From: Anaerolineaceae bacterium
Lineage (GTDB): Bacteria > Chloroflexota > Anaerolineae > Anaerolineales > Villigracilaceae
Assembly (NCBI GenBank): GCA_009772985.1
Contig: WOUS01000001.1
Span: forward strand, 62,001 to 126,000
DNA: 64,000 nt
Direction of reading: 5' to 3'
Both the position numbers and the translations under genes were made by a program. This document shows positions 58,532 through 64,000 of the stretch, one piece after another. Below the pieces are notes generated by a model that did not search any database, was not told the origin of the DNA, and was given only the letters and a program-made list of their open reading frames with translations. Each line of letters begins with the position of its first letter. Position 1 is the first letter of the stretch.

Positions 58532-59587
58532 ATGAGCATTGATTTCGTTGTCCGTTTGATCGGAATGGTGATCTTCGCCATCCTGGGCGCTTACTGGGGG
58601 AACTCACTCGGCCAATACAGCAGTGATCAGGAAGTCCTTTACACGTTGACCATCGGCCTGGTTGGGGCGTTGTTCGGCCTGGTGCTGACGCCGCTCCTGA
58701 CCACGCGGCCGATGCGCGCCCTGAAATCCCTGCTCGGGCAGCTGTCGGCCGAGGTGCTTATTTCTGCCCTGCTGGGACTGGTGGCCGGACTGCTGGTGGC
58801 GGCACTGCTGGCATTCCCGCTGTCGTTGCTGCCCTCCCCGTTCGGCGCCGTGCTGCCGTTCCTGGGCGTGCTCGTTTTCGTCTATTTCGGCATCTCCATC
58901 TTCGTGATGCGCCAGTCGGACCTGGCCAACATTCTCGGCAGCCTCACCTCCCGCCGCGAGGAAGGCGCTCCCGGCAACGGGTCGCGCTCGAGCCGCACCG
59001 TCCTGCTGGACACCAGCGTCATCATTGACGGGCGCGTGGCCGACATTGCCAAGACCGGCTTCCTGCCCGGCACGCTGCTCATCCCGCGCTTCGTGCTGAA
59101 CGAGTTGCAGTACATCGCCGATTCTTCGGACGGACTGCGCCGCCAGCGCGGCCGGCGCGGCATGGAAGTGCTGTCCGAATTGCAGAAGGCCTCGGCGGTC
59201 GTTGTCCGCATCAGCGACATTGACGTGGAGGACGTCCGCGAGGTGGATGATAAACTCGTCATCCTGGCGCGGCAGTTGAAGTGTCCGATCCTGACCAACG
59301 ATTTCAACCTGAACCGCATCGCCGAACTGCAAGGCGTCTCCATCCTGAATATCAACGAACTGGCGAACGCGGTTAAATCGGTGGTCCTGCCCGGTGAGAT
59401 GATGGGCGTCAACGTCATCCAGGAAGGCAAGGAAATCGGCCAGGGCGTCGGCTACATGGACGATGGGACGATGGTCGTGGTGGAGAACGGGAGCAAATTC
59501 CTGAACAAGGAGATCACCGTCACCGTGACCAAGGTCCTGCAGACCGCTGCCGGAAGGATGATCTTCGCCAAGCCGGAAGACAGGTAA
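58532..59587 (+). CDS. PIN-TRAM domain membrane protein (YacL-like)
   Basis: A 351-residue protein with AAAGGAG ribosome site. Four membrane helices (about 5-25, 35-55, 72-100, 108-128) are followed by a PIN nuclease domain with acidic residues in VLLDTSVIIDGRVAD, LNELQYIAD, EVDDKLVILA and LTNDFNLNR, and a C-terminal TRAM RNA-binding domain (GEMMGVNVIQEGKEIGQGVGYMDDG). This matches the YacL family, proposed membrane-bound RNases. All four acidic residues are kept. It precedes cysS, as in several bacteria. Confidence 0.93.
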   Translation: MSIDFVVRLIGMVIFAILGAYWGNSLGQYSSDQEVLYTLTIGLVGALFGLVLTPLLTTRPMRALKSLLGQLSAEVLISALLGLVAGLLVAALLAFPLSLLPSPFGAVLPFLGVLVFVYFGISIFVMRQSDLANILGSLTSRREEGAPGNGSRSSRTVLLDTSVIIDGRVADIAKTGFLPGTLLIPRFVLNELQYIADSSDGLRRQRGRRGMEVLSELQKASAVVVRISDIDVEDVREVDDKLVILARQLKCPILTNDFNLNRIAELQGVSILNINELANAVKSVVLPGEMMGVNVIQEGKEIGQGVGYMDDGTMVVVENGSKFLNKEITVTVTKVLQTAAGRMIFAKPEDR

Positions 59588-59668
59588 AAGCAAAAAGCAA
59601 GAAGGCGCGAAGTGAGAAGGCGATGCTCTGCTTTCTCACTTTTTTCTTTTTACTGCCCTGTGCTGGTT

Positions 59669-59674
59669 TATAAT
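59669..59674 (+). promoter_or_regulatory. -10 box of cysS
   Basis: TATAAT 27 nt before the cysS ATG, with AAGGAG in between. Confidence 0.55.
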
Positions 59675-59701
59675 AGCCGCATCATTTTCAAGGAGAACCC
59701 C

Positions 59702-61096
59702 ATGTTACGCGTCTACAACACCCTCACCCGCAAGACCGAAGACTTCCAGACCCTCGAACCCGGCAAGGTCAGGATGTACGTCTGCGGCGTGACCGTCTAC
59801 AACGACGCGCACGTGGGCCACGCCATGTCGGCGCTGGTGTTCGATGTCATCCGCCGCTATCTGGAATACCGCGGCTACAACGTCAAGCATGTGATGAACT
59901 TCACCGACGTGGACGACAAGATCATCAACCGCGCCAACCAGTTGGGCGAGGACCCGCTCCGGCTGGCCCAGCGCTACATTGACGACTACCGCCAGAACCT
60001 GACCGACCTGAACGTTTTGCCGGCCACGTCCAACCCGCGCGCCACCCAGACGATGACCGAGATCCTGTCCATGATCCGGGGACTCATCGAAAAGGGCTAC
60101 GCCTACCCCGCCCCGAATGGCGACGTGTACTTCCGCGTCACCAAAGACGCGGATTACGGCAAACTCTCCGGGCGCAGGATCGAAGACATGCAGGCCGGGG
60201 CGCGCATCGAGGTCGAAGAACTGAAAGAACACCCGATGGACTTCGCCCTGTGGAAAGCCGCCAAACCCGGCGAACCCGCCTGGGACAGCCCGTGGGGCAA
60301 AGGCCGCCCCGGCTGGCACATCGAGTGCTCGGCCATGAACCTGGCCGAGTTCGGCGAACAGATCGACATCCACGGCGGCGGCAACGACCTGGTCTTCCCG
60401 CACCACGAGAACGAGATCGCCCAGAGCGAGTGCTTCACCGGCAAGCCCTTCTCGCGTTATTGGATGCACAACGGCATGTTACAACTTGGCGGCGAGAAAA
60501 TGTCCAAGTCGCTCGGCAACATCGTCAGCATCAAGGAATTCCTCTCCAGGCGTGAAGCCGATGTAATGCGGATGCTCGTCCTGAACGGCTCCTACCGCGC
60601 CCCGCTGATGTTCAACGAAGAGACGCTCGACTCCGCCGAGAAGGGACTGGAGCGGCTCAAATCGGGACTTCGGCCTGCCGCGCCATCCGCCAGCGGACTC
60701 TCCACCGAGGCCGCCTCCGCGCTCGCCACACTGTCTGAGGCGACCCAGCAAGCCTTCACCGATTCGATGGACAACGACTTCAACTCGTCCGGCGCGCTGG
60801 CCGCGCTCTTCGAGTTGGTGCGCGCCATCAACACCGCCCGCGACGCGGGCGCCAAAGACGAACAACTGGCCCCCGCCCGGTCCACCCTGCGGACGCTGGC
60901 GGGCGTGCTCGGCCTGCGCCTGGCGGAGAAAAAATCCAGCGGCGACGCGGACCGGTTCGTGGACCTGCTGGTCGAGGTCCGCACCGAGGCGCGCAAGCAG
61001 AAGAACTGGGCCATGTCGGATTTGATTCGTGACCGGCTGAAAGAACTCGGCGTCGTCATCGAAGATGGGAAAGACGGTACAATCTGGCATTGGTAA
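59702..61096 (+). CDS. cysS: Cysteinyl-tRNA synthetase
   Basis: A 464-residue class I synthetase. [18 protein letters not shown] contains the zinc cysteine and the HIGH-like motif; further zinc ligands lie in WHIECSAM and [12 protein letters not shown]. The KMSKS motif is [11 protein letters not shown]. The C-terminal helical anticodon domain ([18 protein letters not shown]) is normal. Own promoter and ribosome site. Confidence 0.97.
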   Translation: MLRVYNTLTRKTEDFQTLEPGKVRMYVCGVTVYNDAHVGHAMSALVFDVIRRYLEYRGYNVKHVMNFTDVDDKIINRANQLGEDPLRLAQRYIDDYRQNLTDLNVLPATSNPRATQTMTEILSMIRGLIEKGYAYPAPNGDVYFRVTKDADYGKLSGRRIEDMQAGARIEVEELKEHPMDFALWKAAKPGEPAWDSPWGKGRPGWHIECSAMNLAEFGEQIDIHGGGNDLVFPHHENEIAQSECFTGKPFSRYWMHNGMLQLGGEKMSKSLGNIVSIKEFLSRREADVMRMLVLNGSYRAPLMFNEETLDSAEKGLERLKSGLRPAAPSASGLSTEAASALATLSEATQQAFTDSMDNDFNSSGALAALFELVRAINTARDAGAKDEQLAPARSTLRTLAGVLGLRLAEKKSSGDADRFVDLLVEVRTEARKQKNWAMSDLIRDRLKELGVVIEDGKDGTIWHW

Positions 61097-61134
61097 TGAT
61101 GTAGGGGCGGATCTTGTGTCTGCCTTTTTGCTGC

Positions 61135-61167
61135 AAAAACTTCCGGGCTTTTCTCCCGGAAGTTTTT
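61135..61167. terminator. Bidirectional terminator between cysS and HD-GYP gene
   Basis: Perfect stem aaaaacttccggg/cccggaagttttt with 7-nt loop; works on both strands. Confidence 0.9.
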
Positions 61168-61184
61168 CTTTCCAAACGCGCAAT

Positions 61185-62663
61185 CTATTTTGAAAGTTCT
61201 TTGTCCATCATTGCCAGGAATGCCATGACCACCACCGGATCGAAGCGGGTCTCCGATTCCGAAATGATCTGCTGGCGCGCCTCGGCTTTTGTCAAGGCGG
61301 GGTGATAAGAGCGGGCGGAGGTGAGCGCGTCCCAGGCATCCACCACGGCGAAGATGCGCGCCGCCAGCGGGATCTGCTCCCCTTGCAGGCCGCGCGGGTA
61401 ACCGGAGCCGTCCCATTTTTCGTGGCAGCAGTAGGGAATGTCGAGCGCGGGGCGCAGGTATTCCATCGGCGAAAGCAGGTCATAGGCATGTTTCGGCTGC
61501 AATCGCATGATGGCCTGTTCCGCCTCCGTAAGCGGACCGGGTTTGAGCAGGATGGAGTCGGGGATGCCGAGTTTGCCCAGGTCGTGCAGCAGCGCGCCGC
61601 GCCGGAGATGGACCAGGTCCGGCTCGTTCATGCCCATCTGCCGCGCCAGGTTCACGGTCCGCTCTGCGACCCGCAGGGAGTGTCCGTCCGTCTCCTGGTC
61701 GCGCATGTCCATCGCGCGCGACCAGCCTTCGATGATGCTGTCGTAGGCGCGCGTCATTTCCACGTTCGAGCGCTGCAGGTTGTTGAACAAACTGGAATCT
61801 TCGATGGCAATGGCGATGTGCCCGGCGATCATGTTCAGGAACTCCGCCTCTCCCTCGGTGAATGCCGCCGGGGCGCGGTGGTAGACTTCGAGGACGCCCT
61901 TGATCTCGCCTTTCATCAGCAGCGGGACGGCATGGTAACTCACAAACCCTTCCCGGGCGGAATCGGCGGAATGGACCAGCGCGCCAAGGTTCGCACCGGA
62001 GGCCTGGACCGCCTGCCGTTCCAGGACGGCCTTCCCGGCATAGCCCTGCCCGATGCGCTGGGGGGAATGCTGGAGGTGGGGATGGCGGAAGCCCAGGCCG
62101 GCCGCGAACTCGAGGGAATTGTTGAGCGGGTTGAACAGGAGCACATCGGCCGCGTCGACCTTCAACTGGTTGACGATCTCGCGCAGCACCACCGATAGGG
62201 TGATTTTGATATCGAAACTGGACATGATGGCAGCGTCCACGGAACGCAGGGCTGCCAGGCGGTTCAATTGCCTTTGCAGCCGTTCCACCACCCCTCTGTG
62301 TTCGGTGACATCCCGGATCACCACCGTGACCTGCGAATCCTGGGCCAGGACGAAACGCGCCTCGAACCAGCGTTCTCCGCGCGGGATCTCCAGTTTGTAT
62401 TTGACAATGGTGATCCGGCCAGTGCTGGTTGTTTCTGCGATGGCTTTCCGGACCTCCTCCCCGATGTTCCCGGGAAGGATGTCCTGCATCTTTTTCCCCA
62501 GGAATTGCTCCGGCGGCATGTAGAGCAGGGCCGGGTCTCCGGCGCGGTGGTCGAGGATGACGCCATCCTGGTCGAGGTGGAACAGGAGGTCCGGGAAGGC
62601 GCGAAAAATTGCATCCAGGTGGTTTTCTGCTTTTCCGGTATCTTTCGCGGAGGCTGCAGTCAT
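61185..62663 (-). CDS. PAS-GAF-HD-GYP c-di-GMP phosphodiesterase
   Basis: A 492-residue protein from ATG 62663 (a TTG at 62696 would add 11 residues; neither has a strong ribosome site). One PAS domain (about 15-125), one GAF domain (about 140-300) and a C-terminal HD-GYP domain with complete HD (GALLHDLGKLGIPDSILLK) and GYP (HEKWDGSGYPRG) motifs. Sequence and order are like the C-terminal half of the 1089-residue protein at 12494, so the two are paralogues. Last gene of an operon with a small-protein gene and a DUF5317 gene. Confidence 0.92.
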   Translation of the reverse strand: MTAASAKDTGKAENHLDAIFRAFPDLLFHLDQDGVILDHRAGDPALLYMPPEQFLGKKMQDILPGNIGEEVRKAIAETTSTGRITIVKYKLEIPRGERWFEARFVLAQDSQVTVVIRDVTEHRGVVERLQRQLNRLAALRSVDAAIMSSFDIKITLSVVLREIVNQLKVDAADVLLFNPLNNSLEFAAGLGFRHPHLQHSPQRIGQGYAGKAVLERQAVQASGANLGALVHSADSAREGFVSYHAVPLLMKGEIKGVLEVYHRAPAAFTEGEAEFLNMIAGHIAIAIEDSSLFNNLQRSNVEMTRAYDSIIEGWSRAMDMRDQETDGHSLRVAERTVNLARQMGMNEPDLVHLRRGALLHDLGKLGIPDSILLKPGPLTEAEQAIMRLQPKHAYDLLSPMEYLRPALDIPYCCHEKWDGSGYPRGLQGEQIPLAARIFAVVDAWDALTSARSYHPALTKAEARQQIISESETRFDPVVVMAFLAMMDKELSK

Positions 62664-62737
62664 GTTCTGTTTCTGGGAAATGGGTTTTTGGTTCAAGGTT
62701 TCAACGTTGTCTGTGGCGGTCCGGAGGACGCGGGCGC

Positions 62738-62771
62738 GGGGCGCGGTGATTTCCCTTGATCACCGCGCCCC
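62738..62771. repeat. Perfect 13-bp hairpin inside the HD-GYP operon
   Basis: ggggcgcggtgat and atcaccgcgcccc pair with an 8-nt loop. No T-run follows on the minus strand, so it is more likely an RNA-stability or attenuating hairpin than a full terminator. Confidence 0.7.
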
Positions 62772-62800
62772 CTGTCTCCGCGCCATCCGGCATCAACCGC

Positions 62801-63127
62801 TCAATGCCCGAATAATTCCGAGGCCTCGGCGGCGTGAGTTACAAAGGGATGTGTGCGCTGGCCCAGGGTCTGGGAGATGTGCCAGGCAAGGCTTTCCAGC
62901 GAGTCGGCTCCAATGGACAAGACCAGGTTGCGCTCTTCGGCGGTCAGCAGGAAGGATTCCTCCCGGTAACCGGTCTGGATGGCGCGTTCCGGGTCTTCGA
63001 GCAACAGGCGGCAGAACGACGGGCTGACCGTTGCCGCGGCAAGCAGGCGGCAAATCTCCAGGTGTTCGTCCTGCACATCCTGCAGGATCAGGGAGACCGG
63101 CAAGGTTTGTAATTTGGTATCCAGCAT
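62801..63127 (-). CDS. Small protein with precursor-peptide-like domain, function unknown
   Basis: A 108-residue protein. Residues 35-75 (SFCRLLLEDPERAIQTG then FLLTAEERNLVLSIGADSL) follow the F-x3-L-x2-DP-x-x-A ... LT-x-x-E plan that is seen in several RiPP precursor leader families and in small helical regulators. There is no obvious core peptide after it and no maturase nearby, so this is only a resemblance. It starts immediately at the stop of the DUF5317 gene, indicating coupled translation. Confidence 0.65.
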   Translation of the reverse strand: MLDTKLQTLPVSLILQDVQDEHLEICRLLAAATVSPSFCRLLLEDPERAIQTGYREESFLLTAEERNLVLSIGADSLESLAWHISQTLGQRTHPFVTHAAEASELFGH

Positions 63128-63706
63128 CTAGCGTCCTTTGCTTGCTTTGTTGAAGTTGAACCCTCCGGCGGCCATCAGCCAGAATGCGCCGGCTGCCACG
63201 AACACGTCCCCGAGGCTGAACGCGACCTGGTACGGGAACCATACCGGGGGCAGGAGCCGGTCGGAGAGGAGCGCCAGGCGGGTGTCCTCCAGCGGGAGCA
63301 GGATGTCCTTCCAGCCGAAGCGGCTGCTGGCCCAGTCGTCCAACATGCCGGGCGGCACGAGGCGGCTGGCGGTCTCCGGGCTGATGGGCATGAATCCGCC
63401 GTTGAGCGCCATCACCAGCAGGTTGGCAACCAGCCCGACAGCCAGCACGGCGATGCCGGGCACGCGGCGGTTCAGCCAGCAGAAGACCAGGAAGAGCGCC
63501 TGCGAGAGGAGCAATCCGGCGGCGGCCCACTCATCGGAAAGGAGACCGCGCGTGGGGAGGAAATAAATGGCAAGGTACTGTGGAACGAATGCGACGACTG
63601 CCAGCCAGGCGAAGCGCAGCGCCGGGACCTCCCAACGGGACCGCCGCCAGCGGGCGGCCAGCAGCCCCGTCAGCAGTCCCGCCGGCAGGGCGGCGAGGAG
63701 GATCAC
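63128..63706 (-). CDS. DUF5317-like membrane protein
   Basis: A 192-residue protein with about five membrane helices and a luminal segment ANLLVMALNGGFMPISPETA followed by WKDILLPLEDTRLALLSDRLLPP and GDVFVAAGAFWLM. The NGGxMP motif and the F-SxGD ending are typical for DUF5317. It overlaps the preceding small gene by 4 nt (ATGA) and is directly followed by the 108-residue gene. Confidence 0.85.
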   Translation of the reverse strand: MILLAALPAGLLTGLLAARWRRSRWEVPALRFAWLAVVAFVPQYLAIYFLPTRGLLSDEWAAAGLLLSQALFLVFCWLNRRVPGIAVLAVGLVANLLVMALNGGFMPISPETASRLVPPGMLDDWASSRFGWKDILLPLEDTRLALLSDRLLPPVWFPYQVAFSLGDVFVAAGAFWLMAAGGFNFNKASKGR

Positions 63707-63849
63707 CTGCCGACCGGCACCGCGCTGTCATCCGGTGCGCCGACGCCAAGCACCATCAGGGCCAGCGCAGCCACAACCACGGCCAGCTGGACGTAGCGGC
63801 GGTCGATCTTCTGGAGTGCAACAGCGAATTGAGTGAGTTTAGCCTTCAT
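63703..63849 (-). CDS. 48-residue single-span membrane protein
   Basis: A short protein with AAGGTG ribosome site: a basic N-terminus (MKAKLTQFAVALQKIDRR), one membrane helix (YVQLAVVVAALALMVLGV) and a short acidic end. First gene of the four-gene operon leading to the HD-GYP protein. Too short for family assignment; translational coupling to DUF5317 supports reality. Confidence 0.65.
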   Translation of the reverse strand: MKAKLTQFAVALQKIDRRYVQLAVVVAALALMVLGVGAPDDSAVPVGR

Positions 63850-63972
63850 GAGACACCTTCCTTTTCTTGGTAGAGTGCTTATAGAATACAGGGAGGCAGG
63901 CTTCAAAAAAGGCTTCAAAAAAGGCGTCAGTTGGCCGTCAAGTGAAAGGGAAATCCCCCAGCAATTCTCAAT

Positions 63973-64000
63973 ATGTCATTGCGAGGGCGAAGCCCGCAGC
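63973..64000. repeat. Left end of a 'tgtcattgcgag' palindromic repeat cut by window edge
   Basis: tatgtcattgcgagggcgaa matches the arms of 57911-57962 and 30978-31121. Confidence 0.6.

Noticed and set aside
62801-63127. Calling the 108-residue gene a RiPP precursor
   Set aside because: Only a weak leader-like pattern; no core peptide or modifying enzyme nearby.

Overview
The window is a GC-rich bacterial chromosome segment, most consistent with a free-living, respiring member of Chloroflexota class Anaerolineae. This placement is inferred from gene content (DUF3090 plus SCO1664-family pair, DUF6483 protein, b6f-type complex III with a cytochrome b/c fusion, PyrF-PyrE fusion), from TATAAT boxes lying 7 nt before start codons, and from very many palindromic intergenic repeats. 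No marker-gene search could be run.

Layout. 1-5.5 kb: an alkyl-DHAP-synthase-like oxidase (cut by the window edge), a thioredoxin-fold protein, glpD and glutamate dehydrogenase. 5.5-12.5 kb: ftsK, then divergently rnz, pfkA, DUF3090, SCO1664-family kinase-like gene and homoserine dehydrogenase. 12.5-22.6 kb: minus-strand signalling block with a PAS/GAF HD-GYP protein, two response regulators and a giant CHASE/PAS/GAF histidine kinase; a decayed toxin-antitoxin pair sits between the kinase and its likely regulator. 23-28.7 kb: DUF4405 membrane protein, folK (reading through into a STAS-like gene), folP, and a class A penicillin-binding-protein homologue that has lost its key catalytic residues. 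28.8-39.2 kb: accessory region with BrnT/BrnA, a stand-alone proteasome/HslV-like protein, a LOG family enzyme, an HtrA-like lipoprotein, a sulfite-oxidase-like enzyme, envelope genes (acetyltransferase, two glycosyltransferases) split by a GxxExxY cassette with inverted-repeat ends, an AT-rich DUF4062 two-domain protein, and a C39/SH3 protein.

39.7-47.5 kb is the respiratory core: sdhCDAB on the minus strand, divergent Rieske, cytochrome b and subunit IV-dihaem cytochrome c fusion, then isocitrate dehydrogenase. 47.5-54.8 kb is a pyrimidine cluster (pyrC, pyrB, pyrFE fusion, pyrD). It is preceded by a promoter, a 23-codon leader ORF and an intrinsic terminator, the layout of a translation-coupled attenuator. 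54.9-64 kb: ilvE, a minimal Flp-type pilin, a NUDIX gene overlapping miaB, two tRNA-Ser genes, a PIN-TRAM membrane protein, cysS, and an operon ending in a second HD-GYP protein.

The most unusual global property is the density of palindromic repeats. Several families lie between genes. Many copies also lie in frame inside essential genes (pyrC twice, pyrF, folP, glpD twice, a glycosyltransferase), and one lies at the junction of each of two apparent gene fusions (folK-STAS and pyrF-pyrE). Function calls rest on motif recognition by eye; no homology search, folding or genome comparison was possible.
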